This document shows positions 7,391 through 16,103 of a stretch of 64,000 bases of DNA, one piece after another. The translations under genes were made by a program, and so were the position numbers. The DNA lies in contig NZ_RCVZ01000003.1 of the NCBI RefSeq assembly GCF_003668575.1, positions 380,430 through 444,429 of the forward strand, in the 5' to 3' direction. The notes beneath the pieces were generated by a model. That model was not told the origin of the DNA, searched no databases, and saw only the letters and a list, made by a program, of their open reading frames with translations. The first letter of the stretch is position 1. Each line of letters begins with the position of its first letter. This DNA is from Falsibacillus albus (GTDB lineage: Bacteria > Bacillota > Bacilli > Bacillales > DSM-25281).

Positions 7391-9742
7391 ATGCTGAAAA
7401 TATTTCAAAAAGCCACAACGGATTCTTCGAAACAATTAAAAAAGTACTATAAGATGGTTGAAAAAATTAATCATTTAGAAGATAAGTATTCTTCTTTTTC
7501 CGATCAGGAATTGCAAAATATGACGACATACTTCAAGCAGGAATTGGAGCAGGGAAAAACGATCGACGAAGTAAAGCTTGATGCGTTTGCGGTCGTACGC
7601 GAAGCCTCCAAACGGATTTTGGGCATGAGGCACTATGATGTCCAGCTGATCGGCGGATTGGTCCTTGCAGAAGGAAACATTTCCGAAATGGCCACAGGTG
7701 AAGGGAAGACGCTCGTCGCCTCATTGCCATGCTATGTAAGGGCTTTAGAAGGAAAAGGAGTCCATGTCATCACGGTGAACGAATATTTGGCAAACCGCGA
7801 TCGGAACCAGATTGGAAAAATTCATGAATTCCTTGGACTTTCTGTCGGAATTAACCTTCCCCTGATGGAGCCGGAAGCAAAAAAAGCGGCATACAACGCA
7901 GATATTACATATGGAGTAGGCACAGAATTCGGTTTTGACTATTTGCGCGACAACATGGTCCGTGATGAGCGGGATAAAGTACAGCGTCCATACCATTATG
8001 CCATCATCGATGAAGTGGACAGCGTATTGATCGATGAGGCGAAGACGCCATTGATCATCGCTGGAAAAATGCCATCGAGCTCAAACCTTCATTATATTGC
8101 TTCCAAGCTGGCTAAACGATTCGAAAAGGAAATCGACTATGACTTTGATGATGAAACGAAAGCCACCAGCTTGACCGAGACGGGCATTGAAAAGGTCGAA
8201 AAAGCATTCGGAGTCGACAACCTCTATGAATTGGAGCATCAAACCCTCTACCATTATGTAATCCAGGCGGTAAGGGCTCATGTCATGTTCGAAAGGGACG
8301 TCGATTATATCGTCCATGAAGGAAAAGTCATTTTGGTCGATATGTTTACAGGCCGGACGATGGAAGGCCGGACGTTGAGCGATGGACTGCACCAGGCAAT
8401 CGAAGCAAAAGAGGGCTTGGAAATTACGGAAGAAAATAAAACACAGGCACAGATCACCATCCAAAATTACTTTAGGATGTATCCGCTGCTGTCAGGAATG
8501 ACGGGAACAGCGAAAACGGAGGAAAAAGAATTCCGTGAAGTATACGGAATGGAAGTCGTCCCGGTACCTACGAATTGCCCTAAAATCCGTGTCGATATGT
8601 CAGATCGCATTTATAAAGCGATTCATGATAAATACAAAGCGGTTGTGAAGGAAGTAAAGGAGCGTCACTCAAATGGTCAGCCGGTCCTGATTGGTACGAC
8701 ATCCATCCTGCAATCAGAAAAGGTCGCAGCTTACTTAGATAAAGAGCGGTTAAAATATGAACTTCTGAATGCCAAGAGCGTTGAACAAGAGGTCCGACTC
8801 ATCTCATTGGCCGGACAGAAAAATCAAATCACCATCGCGACAAATATGGCTGGGCGCGGAACAGACATCATTTTAGGCGACGGAGTCCCTGAATTGGGCG
8901 GTCTTCATGTAATCGGAACCGAAAAACATGAAAGCCGCCGGGTCGACAACCAGCTCCGCGGACGGTCAGGGCGTCAAGGGGATCCCGGTTCAAGCCAGTT
9001 TTTCATTTCCATTGAAGATGATATGTTCAGACGCTTCGCCAAAGATGATTTAGAGAAGCTTTCCAAAAAGGTAAAGACAAATGAGGAAGGACTTCTGCTA
9101 AACAAGAACCTCCATGAATTCGTCGAACGGACGCAGCGGATCGTGGAAGGCGCGAACTTTTCCATGAGGGAATATAATTTAAAGCTCGATGATGTCATCA
9201 ATGAGCAAAGAAATGTGTTATTCACCTTGAGAAATCAAATTTTGTCCGGACAAGACCTATTAACTCGATTAAAAGATATGGTTGAACGCACATTGAACCA
9301 TACACTGATGCAGGAATGCCCGGATGACAAAATCCCTGAAGAATGGCATGTAGACAGAGTCGCGACGGTTGCAAACCAATTATTATTCGAAACTTTGGCT
9401 TTTCCTTCTGAAGTAAATGAAAAGAAAGAACTTGAAAAGCTCTTGAAGGATGGAATTGCATCCACCCATGCGAAACTGGATGAAATGGACGGTCAAATCA
9501 ATTACGAAAACACATTCAAACAGGTGATCCTTTCTTTCATCGACCATCATTGGATCAAACATTTAGAAACGATGACCCGCCTGAAGGAAGGAATCGGTCT
9601 TCGATACTATCAGCAGGAAGACCCTATGCGCATTTATCAAAGAGAAGGACTTGAAATTTTCCAAGACACCTTCGCCACCCTTCAAAGGGATATCGCTTTG
9701 GAATGTATGGGATTCTTAAAACGTGAAGAAATTCATGAATAA
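7391..9742 (+). CDS. secA2: Accessory secretion ATPase SecA2
   Basis: 783 residues, shorter than housekeeping SecA (about 840) and ending LKREEIHE without the cysteine-rich zinc tail, as in SecA2 proteins. The Walker A motif is ATGEGKT (101-107) and the DEVDS Walker B/DEAD-like motif is at 207-211. The preprotein cross-linking domain lies at about 225-370. The second helicase half has TNMAGRGTDI and QLRGRSGRQGD, followed by the helical scaffold. The ATG has AAGGAGAG upstream. The slaP gene follows 19 bp later, the arrangement known from B. anthracis, where SecA2 and SlaP are needed for efficient secretion of S-layer proteins. The canonical secA is not in this window. Confidence 0.94.
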   Translation: MLKIFQKATTDSSKQLKKYYKMVEKINHLEDKYSSFSDQELQNMTTYFKQELEQGKTIDEVKLDAFAVVREASKRILGMRHYDVQLIGGLVLAEGNISEMATGEGKTLVASLPCYVRALEGKGVHVITVNEYLANRDRNQIGKIHEFLGLSVGINLPLMEPEAKKAAYNADITYGVGTEFGFDYLRDNMVRDERDKVQRPYHYAIIDEVDSVLIDEAKTPLIIAGKMPSSSNLHYIASKLAKRFEKEIDYDFDDETKATSLTETGIEKVEKAFGVDNLYELEHQTLYHYVIQAVRAHVMFERDVDYIVHEGKVILVDMFTGRTMEGRTLSDGLHQAIEAKEGLEITEENKTQAQITIQNYFRMYPLLSGMTGTAKTEEKEFREVYGMEVVPVPTNCPKIRVDMSDRIYKAIHDKYKAVVKEVKERHSNGQPVLIGTTSILQSEKVAAYLDKERLKYELLNAKSVEQEVRLISLAGQKNQITIATNMAGRGTDIILGDGVPELGGLHVIGTEKHESRRVDNQLRGRSGRQGDPGSSQFFISIEDDMFRRFAKDDLEKLSKKVKTNEEGLLLNKNLHEFVERTQRIVEGANFSMREYNLKLDDVINEQRNVLFTLRNQILSGQDLLTRLKDMVERTLNHTLMQECPDDKIPEEWHVDRVATVANQLLFETLAFPSEVNEKKELEKLLKDGIASTHAKLDEMDGQINYENTFKQVILSFIDHHWIKHLETMTRLKEGIGLRYYQQEDPMRIYQREGLEIFQDTFATLQRDIALECMGFLKREEIHE

Positions 9743-9761
9743 GTAGTTTGGAGTTGATTAG

Positions 9762-10655
9762 ATGTTTCCATTTTTAAAAAACAAAACAAAAAATATGAAG
9801 AAAACCGGTCTGGATGATACGGTATCATCGCAGGAACTGATTGGTGAACAAGAGGATAGCCAGGAAGAAATCGTCGAGACCGGCCTCTCCTTCCACCCAA
9901 GCTGGAGGATTGAAAAAGAACAGGAATACGTCTTCCGTTTCCTTCATAACGAACTGTCACCATTAAAGCGAAATCAAATTTCATTATCTGGTGTGGACTT
10001 GTCCCAAGAAAACGGACAGGTCCAAGTGACGGCATTCGTGCGGAACAGTTTACAAAAAACGATCACAATGGGCGTGGTTGAATTATTGCTCCTTCAGGAA
10101 GATGGGACCATCCTGGGACGGAAAAAAATTGACTTCTCAGAATTAGGTGAACTCCCTGCTGAAAGCAGCAGACCATGGATTTTCCCTTTCGAACAGCAAG
10201 ACTTGTTCACGGAGGATATCCCGCAATCAAACTGGAAATTGGCTTTCAATGTCACATCCCTGCAAGAACATAGCTTAGACCTTGATCCAGAATGGGAAAA
10301 ATCACTTTCCGATGAAGATAAAAACAAGTTGAAAGACATTGTGAAGTCTTTGCCGAAACCAGCTCCCAAGGAGTTTAACCTTATGGGCTTAACAGTAAAA
10401 ATGATGGAAAATGGGAATCTGAATGTCACGATATTGCTTCGAAATGGGCATGAAAACGCGATTCAAATCCAGCAGCTTCCTCTTGAGATTCTGGATGCCT
10501 CCGGAGAAATCGTAGCCAAGGGTGGATTCCAGCTCAATGATTTCGAAGTCAAGGCAAATACGACAAAACCTTGGTCCTTTGTTTTCCCAAAAGAAATGAT
10601 TTTAAAAAGCAATCCTGATTTCAGCAGCTGGAAAGCACAGCCGATCCAGTCATAA
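9762..10655 (+). CDS. slaP: SlaP-type accessory Sec S-layer assembly protein
   Basis: 297 residues, cytoplasmic, with no signal peptide and no membrane helix. The N-terminal 40 residues are charged and probably disordered. After this come two similar beta-rich halves, each with a SxWxxAF/SxWKAQ-type ending and a PWIFPF / PWSFVFP motif, suggesting an internal duplication. It agrees with the SecA2-linked S-layer assembly protein family represented by B. anthracis SlaP, and the gene directly follows secA2 with a shared downstream terminator. In that system it assists SecA2 in exporting S-layer proteins; how is not established. Identification rests on family resemblance and context. Confidence 0.88.
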   Translation: MFPFLKNKTKNMKKTGLDDTVSSQELIGEQEDSQEEIVETGLSFHPSWRIEKEQEYVFRFLHNELSPLKRNQISLSGVDLSQENGQVQVTAFVRNSLQKTITMGVVELLLLQEDGTILGRKKIDFSELGELPAESSRPWIFPFEQQDLFTEDIPQSNWKLAFNVTSLQEHSLDLDPEWEKSLSDEDKNKLKDIVKSLPKPAPKEFNLMGLTVKMMENGNLNVTILLRNGHENAIQIQQLPLEILDASGEIVAKGGFQLNDFEVKANTTKPWSFVFPKEMILKSNPDFSSWKAQPIQS

Positions 10656-10694
10656 AATAATCCGCTAGGGAGTCCCTAGCGGATTATTTTTATT
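10656..10694. terminator. Bidirectional terminator between slaP and the glycosidase gene
   Basis: ATAATCCGCTAGGGA pairs with TCCCTAGCGGATTAT, with A-rich and T-rich ends on both sides. It serves the convergent genes slaP and 10690-13203. Confidence 0.9.
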
Positions 10695-13203
10695 GAATGC
10701 TAAATTGTGTATAATGATCATTTGTCATCATAGAGTTGGTGGAAGAACGCACATACCTTGTGACGACTAAATGATAGGTTTTCCCAGCTGAATATCCGCC
10801 TGAAGGTGCGGTGATTTCAACTGTCTTCTCCCCGATCAGCTTGACGGTCGAATTCAACCGGTTCCCATTCATATCCTCTACATAAATGGTTTTGTTATTG
10901 ATGGAGGATGAAAGCATCGGGACATTGAATTTGACTGTCCATTTTTTCATCGGATCCACTTTTTTCACGCTGGAACTGATCGTAAAGGATGCCTCATCAT
11001 GATTTGTAGTATATTCAGACTGCAGCTTATCCAAATAGATAAAACCCTTGTTCTTCCTGATTCCTTCCGGCTCTGCGATATAGATGCTCTTAAAGCTTAC
11101 CGGGTAGGTGATGGTGCTTGGAAGCTTGGCACTTACATATTTCCATCCGTACCAATTCAGGCCGCCATAGCTTGTAAAGTCCACTGTTTGCTCTTTTCCA
11201 TTTGCATCGAGAACTTTTCCCCTCAACCAATGGTTCGCTCCATCTCCATACACCCATACTCCGATTCCAGAAGGCTGTCCTGGCATCTCAATAGCATTTT
11301 TCGCTGTTAAATAGGATGCTGATACATCCCCGCCAGTGTTTGTGAAGTCATAGCTGAATTTCAAAGAGGCTGAACTTTCCTTCGGCTGAAGAGTGGATTC
11401 AGGAGAGACGGATGATTTCGCCCTTGTGTTGTCCACACTTAGGTTGTTCGTGTTATTTAATCCATGAAGCACATACGGATCCGTGCTTACTTCAACCGGA
11501 ATCGTGATTTGCTTCGTGCCAAATGCTGCAGTGATGCTGCCTTTCCCTTCTTGGCTGCCTGCAGTGAATTGCCTATTTTTAATGGATCCGATACCACCGT
11601 TCACGGTTAAGGTCACCGCATCCTGGTTGAAAATCAACGGCTGTCCGTTTGTAGAATAGCCCTTCATATTGATTGTGGTTGTTTGTCCTGGAGCGATATA
11701 AATAGATGAAGGATCGACACCTAATTTTCCGACAGTGTCGACGACTGTTACTGGAATCCTATCCTTACCGCCCAGATAATCGACAATGACAGATCCTGTC
11801 CCGGCTTGGTCTGCAACGAATTTATCTCCTTCTATATGTCCGATGTTTCCTTCTACAGATAACTTCGTTTGACTGTTGTCAAAAGATAGACGGTTGTAGT
11901 ACTGGTCCATGACTGAAGTGACTTGGAATCCGACGCTTGCTCCTTTGCCAATGACACCTGGCTGAGATTGTTTCGCTTCAACGTAGGTAGGATCTCCATT
12001 TGGGGCGGTGCTCACTGCTTGCAGTGTCGCATTTACCCTTCTTTCTGAGCCATCGGATGGCTGGTTGACAAGCGTAGCATACTCGTCGCCATGCTGACGT
12101 GCGACCATCGCTGTCGATCCACCTCCATCAAGGTTCAATGCACTATACGCCCCCATGGACGCTAAATAGTTCGCAAACTCCCTCAAGGTCATTCCTTTAC
12201 TGAATCCAGACTGCCTTCCGTCCACAGTGACGAAAAATACGCGCGTTCCCGTCGCATCCACTGCCACTGCACTCCGAGGGCTTCTGGTGGTATTTCTCGG
12301 GCTCGAATCATCAATGGTCATATTGACTTTTCCGTTCTGCACCAACAGCGGTCCGCTGGCGAGCATGAACTCTGAATTATGCCATTTGTTATCCACATCA
12401 ACGGATAGTGATACTTCATCGCCAATTTTCAAGTCGCGGATTTGGTCGACTGCCGATCCAGTAGCAGAGATGACATATCCATCTTTCGGGATGGTCGCAC
12501 TTGTCGCTTGACCATATGGACGGATGCTGGCGACCTTTCCTTTTACCTCTTCCCCAAACTGCAGGCCGGTGTCGATTGATTTCGGAACACCTTCCACGAC
12601 GACTTCCACCCCAAATGGATTCGTCCGTGTACGGTCGTAACTGAAGCTTGACGTATATAATATACTTTCATTGTCATTTCGATTGCGGTTGAATGAAGAC
12701 AAACGGTATGTATGATTATGGTGCGACAATTGGATTTGCAAGGAGAAGCGATCGATTTGACCTAGACCGTACTGGTTCACGCCAAATGCTGCCGGCACAT
12801 ACATAAAATCATTTGATTGATTGGAAACTGCCCCAAGGTTCAAAAGGCGATTTCCTTTTGATACTAAATAGGATGGGAATCCAGTATCCGTATGGAAAAG
12901 CGATGCATTCACCCCGCCAACTACATGGTGGCCTTCTGTCGTGTCCCGTTTCGCCATATTCGATACGGTAGAGGTCGAATTGATTGGATTCGGCTGCCCC
13001 AGCTCTACCTTTGTATATGGATCACTCAAATCAATGTTCAATGTGTTGATGGACTGGCTGTAGCCCGACACAGTCGTGGATGTCTGCTCATGCGAAACCC
13101 CTGGTGAGACTTGCAATGCCTTCGCATTACCTACCGTGGCTTGTGATACTAATATGGCACCAAAGACACCATATAAAAACTTTTTTTTCCATCTAGATGT
13201 CAC
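10690..13203 (-). CDS. Secreted phosphodiester glycosidase (NAGPA-like) with Ig-like and carbohydrate-binding domains
   Basis: 837 residues from the GTG at 13203, preferred over the TTG at 13224 because GGGAGAG lies seven bases before it. A signal peptide (about 1-28, ending GNAKA) is followed by a phosphodiester glycosidase domain to about residue 400, with GGVNASLF near 100 and LDGGGSTAMVA near 360. Then come Big-type Ig-like repeats, a jelly-roll carbohydrate-binding-like domain (GIGVWVYGDGANHWLRG), and a C-terminal SbsA-type Ig domain. The family includes enzymes removing GlcNAc from phosphodiesters, so a role in turnover of phosphodiester-linked wall sugars is possible but unproven. It has no SLH module. 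Convergent with slaP. Confidence 0.85.
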   Translation of the reverse strand: MTSRWKKKFLYGVFGAILVSQATVGNAKALQVSPGVSHEQTSTTVSGYSQSINTLNIDLSDPYTKVELGQPNPINSTSTVSNMAKRDTTEGHHVVGGVNASLFHTDTGFPSYLVSKGNRLLNLGAVSNQSNDFMYVPAAFGVNQYGLGQIDRFSLQIQLSHHNHTYRLSSFNRNRNDNESILYTSSFSYDRTRTNPFGVEVVVEGVPKSIDTGLQFGEEVKGKVASIRPYGQATSATIPKDGYVISATGSAVDQIRDLKIGDEVSLSVDVDNKWHNSEFMLASGPLLVQNGKVNMTIDDSSPRNTTRSPRSAVAVDATGTRVFFVTVDGRQSGFSKGMTLREFANYLASMGAYSALNLDGGGSTAMVARQHGDEYATLVNQPSDGSERRVNATLQAVSTAPNGDPTYVEAKQSQPGVIGKGASVGFQVTSVMDQYYNRLSFDNSQTKLSVEGNIGHIEGDKFVADQAGTGSVIVDYLGGKDRIPVTVVDTVGKLGVDPSSIYIAPGQTTTINMKGYSTNGQPLIFNQDAVTLTVNGGIGSIKNRQFTAGSQEGKGSITAAFGTKQITIPVEVSTDPYVLHGLNNTNNLSVDNTRAKSSVSPESTLQPKESSASLKFSYDFTNTGGDVSASYLTAKNAIEMPGQPSGIGVWVYGDGANHWLRGKVLDANGKEQTVDFTSYGGLNWYGWKYVSAKLPSTITYPVSFKSIYIAEPEGIRKNKGFIYLDKLQSEYTTNHDEASFTISSSVKKVDPMKKWTVKFNVPMLSSSINNKTIYVEDMNGNRLNSTVKLIGEKTVEITAPSGGYSAGKTYHLVVTRYVRSSTNSMMTNDHYTQFSIQ

Positions 13204-13334
13204 TAACGTACTCTCCCTTTCCAAAAAAATTACAAATTATTGGATTTACACTCAAATTATAGCGAAACTTGTAAAATATTAATATAGCAATTAGCATTTT
13301 TTTGAAATAAAGTCTATTGACCTATGAAAAAAGA

Positions 13335-13440
13335 CACAAAAAAGGACATCTGAAAAAATCAGATGTCCTTTTCCGGCTCAACCTTGTCCATCGCGATTTA
13401 TTATCGTCAAAACAGGAAATTTACTACACATTCATTTTAC
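13335..13440 (-). ncRNA. Candidate small RNA (promoter plus intrinsic terminator, no convincing ORF)
   Basis: On the minus strand TTGTAA and TAAAAT stand 16 bases apart, followed by about 80 nt and a strong terminator (13340-13372). The only ORF inside is the ten-residue MDKVEPEKDI, which runs into the hairpin and has no clear ribosome site. It resembles no sRNA family I recognise. It lies in the gap between the glycosidase promoter and the lipoprotein gene. Confidence 0.4.
13340..13372 (-). terminator. Strong intrinsic terminator with no gene in front of it
   Basis: AAAGGACATCTGA pairs with TCAGATGTCCTTT. On the minus strand it is followed by TTTTTTGTGTCTTTTTT. No protein gene reads into it from either side. 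Confidence 0.75.
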
Positions 13441-13621
13441 CACATTGAATGGCAGTTACAAGAAAAAATATGAAAATATTAGTTATAATGGATATAGTAT
13501 GTTATATATGAATATTTTTCTATTTTTTTGATCAAATTTCTACTAAAAAAACTTTGTAACCTTCCCTCTTCCACATCCGTCTGATAGGGACAACCAAAGA
13601 ATATGAGGTGTGCCAGCCAAA

Positions 13622-14512
13622 ATGAAATATTTTCTACTAATAATTACTTCCATACTGTTCATTTTAGGAGGATGCCAATATGATAATGTCACTGCTCCTA
13701 TAGTAAATTCCAAAGAAGCAACTTTTTATAATGAACTGCCATCACAATATAAAACGATCGATAAAGCTAAGCTTCAATCGGCCATCCCCATTCGCAGCCG
13801 GTCGTATTTAAAAATGTTAAATGATGCATTCAAGAAACAGACATCCAGTGATTATGTGTCCAGCAGTCATTCCGTATATGTCCGAAACCCAAATGTGCAT
13901 ATTACTTTTGATTCCGGATTTATTCCAATCAATGGAACATATGAGTTCACACTTTATGAATATGTGCCGGAAATGAAGAAATTCGTTGTACTGAACAAAG
14001 AAGTCACATTATCAAAACGAGATAAAGCCACATTTAAGCTTCCAAATAAAGAAAACAAAGCTTACTATGTCGGAAAGGTTGCGAAAGACCATAATGGGAA
14101 GATAGTCAAAAGAGAATACACTGAAGTGTTTGTTCCATACAACGTTTATAATGCCAAAATTGAACTCAACAAGACGGTTTTAACGTCCTCTGAGTCACTC
14201 GAGGTAACACTAACTAACCTTGGGGTTAAAGATTTAACTACTGGCTACGGTGTACAAATGGAAAAATTACAGAAGAATAGTTGGATTTCTTATCAACTTC
14301 ATCAATTCGTGCCATTGGTAATGATGGTGCTTACTACCGGACAAAGCTTTAGCCAATGGGGCGATTTAAAAGAACTGACGCCTGGAACATACAGGATCGT
14401 TTACCCGATTGGAGACGGAAAAATCGGGGCAGAATTTAATATAGTGGATAGAGAATTTTTCAGAAATGGTTTAAGTGACAATAAACAGGAAAAAAGCGAA
14501 TATTTAAGGTGA
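13622..14512 (+). CDS. Lipoprotein with immunoglobulin-like domain, paralogue of 16570-17463
   Basis: 296 residues from the ATG at 13622; a GTG at 13610 is possible but lies inside the ribosome site GAGGTG. The lipoprotein signal peptide ends in the lipobox ILGGC, with Cys near residue 19. The rest is exported and beta-rich, with a C-terminal Ig-like domain (VTLTNLGVKDLTTGYG ... LTPGTYRIVYP). It aligns along its length with the lipoprotein at 16570: both have KxTFxLPNxENKxxYxG, FVPxNxxNxKI and TGQ/GKPFSQ blocks. The two paralogues bracket the PlcR-like regulator and its peptide, so both may be part of that system (inference). Function unknown. Confidence 0.8.
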   Translation: MKYFLLIITSILFILGGCQYDNVTAPIVNSKEATFYNELPSQYKTIDKAKLQSAIPIRSRSYLKMLNDAFKKQTSSDYVSSSHSVYVRNPNVHITFDSGFIPINGTYEFTLYEYVPEMKKFVVLNKEVTLSKRDKATFKLPNKENKAYYVGKVAKDHNGKIVKREYTEVFVPYNVYNAKIELNKTVLTSSESLEVTLTNLGVKDLTTGYGVQMEKLQKNSWISYQLHQFVPLVMMVLTTGQSFSQWGDLKELTPGTYRIVYPIGDGKIGAEFNIVDREFFRNGLSDNKQEKSEYLR

Positions 14513-14518
14513 CAGAGT

Positions 14519-14546
14519 CCATCACGCTGCATCATGAGCGTGATGG
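14519..14546. other. Inverted repeat after the lipoprotein gene
   Basis: CCATCACGCT pairs with AGCGTGATGG around an 8-base loop. There is no T-run on either side, so it is not a typical intrinsic terminator. It lies between the convergent lipoprotein and regulator genes. Confidence 0.4.
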
Positions 14547-14603
14547 ATGTAAAGTTAATGGTCTTTGGATGGACATCCCCCTTTCTTGATGATGTACAAT
14601 TAA

Positions 14604-15491
14604 TTATTTTGGCTGCTTTTTAAGCGCTTCAATTTTTTCAGTGATAAAATTGATATAATGATCATTTTTTTGGAGATTGAAGATCAGCAGCGCTTTTTCC
14701 AAGTATCTGACTGCCAGCATGAACTTGTTCTGAAGTTCATAATTATACCCTAAATGGTAGTGAAGTTCGCCCAAAACATGCATATTATCTTTTTGGATAC
14801 AATAATCAATGGCTTCCTTACAATAATTAATGGATATATCATATTCCCCTTTTTTTGTATACATCCGGGCGATATTATAGTAAACCCTCGGTTTCAATGT
14901 ATAATCACTGATATAAGGAAGGAGCTTCAAATGTTCCACTGCTGATTGAAATACCTTTAAAGCTTTCTCAAATTCATTGTCCTCCGAATAAATTGCACCG
15001 ATTGAATTATAAATGCCTATTTCTTTTTCTGTCCAAATTTTCTCTGTTACCTGTGAAAGCTCAAGTGCTTCATTTAGCATTCTAAGTGCTTCATCACGAT
15101 CTCTTGTCGTTACAAAAGTACATATTGCTTTATGCCAAAGAAGCAATTGCCGATTCCTTGTGTTTTGAGTAAACAAAGGATTTTTCTCCTCAGTTTTGAT
15201 GATTTCTAAAATATCATCATACTGATGATTCTTGCGTGCTGCTTTAAAAAAGCTGGATACCTCTTGGACATAGTCCACCCTCGGGGTCATGCCGATATCA
15301 AAGAAGTAGTTTACATCGACTCCCAACTTTTGAGAGATTAAATAAAGTGTTGATGCGTAAGGATAGACATCCCCTTTTTCAATTTTACTGATTTGTGCTT
15401 GTGTACAAATCCCCTCTGCCAGTTCTTCCTGAGACAGGCCGATTAATTTACGCAATTCTTTTATCTTACTGCCTACTGCGAAAAAGTCCAT
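14604..15491 (-). CDS. PlcR-like peptide-responsive regulator of the RRNPP family (HTH plus TPR)
   Basis: 295 residues. An Xre-type helix-turn-helix at about 7-62 (GSKIKELRKLIGLSQEELAE, QAQISKIEKGDVYPYASTL) is followed by about five TPR-like helical pairs (75-290), for example IYNSIGAIYSEDNEFEKALK and VYYNIARMYTKKGEYD. Length and layout match B. cereus PlcR (285 aa), including the GxVYPS-like segment after the recognition helix. RRNPP regulators bind a re-imported peptide in the TPR groove and change DNA binding. The ATG follows GGGGAG. A 45-residue exported peptide gene starts 193 bp away on the other strand. PlcR-like is well supported; orthology to PlcR is not. Confidence 0.85.
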   Translation of the reverse strand: MDFFAVGSKIKELRKLIGLSQEELAEGICTQAQISKIEKGDVYPYASTLYLISQKLGVDVNYFFDIGMTPRVDYVQEVSSFFKAARKNHQYDDILEIIKTEEKNPLFTQNTRNRQLLLWHKAICTFVTTRDRDEALRMLNEALELSQVTEKIWTEKEIGIYNSIGAIYSEDNEFEKALKVFQSAVEHLKLLPYISDYTLKPRVYYNIARMYTKKGEYDISINYCKEAIDYCIQKDNMHVLGELHYHLGYNYELQNKFMLAVRYLEKALLIFNLQKNDHYINFITEKIEALKKQPK

Positions 15492-15508
15492 TTAACTTCT
15501 CCCCTAAA

Positions 15509-15524
15509 TATGCCTATAGTTATA
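15509..15524. promoter_or_regulatory. Candidate operator of the PlcR-like regulator, site 1
   Basis: TATGCCTATAGTTATA is 12/16 palindromic and has the length and outer TATG...ATA pattern of the PlcR box (TATGNANNNNTNCATA), with three departures from it. It lies 17 bp upstream of the regulator start codon, within the divergent promoter region. A near-copy occurs at 15943-15958. Confidence 0.45.
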
Positions 15525-15683
15525 TTTTTATCTATTTACCTTTGATATACTAAGAAAAGTCAATAAAATTAGAATAGTAGGTAATTAGAACGATAATACC
15601 TCAATTTCATAATTATGGTTTAATAATTATAACATTAATTTTCTATTACTGCTTGATCACAAATAAAGGGAGGACATAAAAAT

Positions 15684-15821
15684 ATGAAAAAGAAATTGTT
15701 TGTAATTGCAGCTTCAGTACTAGTCTTTGGAGCAGGTTTTTCCTTGACTCACTCACCAAAACAGGACAATGCTGAATTGCCTCCATATTATGCACCACAA
15801 AGCTTATCAGCTACATTGTAA
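15684..15821 (+). CDS. 45-residue exported pro-peptide, PapR-like candidate signalling peptide
   Basis: The ORF begins at an ATG with GGGAGG nine bases upstream. It has a basic start (MKKK), a hydrophobic segment (LFVIAASVLVFGAGF), then a polar stretch and a proline/aromatic tail; residues 30-36 read AELPPYY. PapR of B. cereus is a 48-residue peptide with the same build, processed to forms ending in ADLPFEF, so AELPPYY aligns with the PapR signalling heptapeptide. Here nine more residues follow. The gene is divergent from a PlcR-like regulator, whereas papR follows plcR on the same strand. A terminator closes the gene at 15880. The role as quorum peptide is inference. Confidence 0.75.
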   Translation: MKKKLFVIAASVLVFGAGFSLTHSPKQDNAELPPYYAPQSLSATL

Positions 15822-15879
15822 TTTAAATAGTACTACATTTCTGCACACCTAGTATATCGGAACAATACCTGAATTTTTA

Positions 15880-15909
15880 ACACTCTGCCATGGCAGAGTG
15901 TCTTTTTTT
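15880..15909 (+). terminator. Terminator of the peptide gene
   Basis: A perfect palindrome, ACACTCTGCCA with TGGCAGAGTGT, followed by CTTTTTTTATT. Confidence 0.9.
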
Positions 15910-15942
15910 ATTCACAAACTCCTATATTTATTCTTTCGGGAA

Positions 15943-15958
15943 TATGCTTGTAGTTATA
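15943..15958. promoter_or_regulatory. Candidate operator of the PlcR-like regulator, site 2
   Basis: TATGCTTGTAGTTATA differs from site 1 at two positions. It lies 145 bp upstream of the gene at 16104, after the terminator of the peptide gene, which fits a control site of the following gene. Confidence 0.4.
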
Positions 15959-16103
15959 GAAAACCATGTGAATGATCAAAAAGGGGCATATTTGACTATT
16001 TAAATCTTCTGTACCATAATACATAAGATGTACACACTTTCAATTTTTTTGTTAATTTATAGATACAAAGATTTAATTAAATTTTCAGGAGGTGTAATGA
16101 ATA

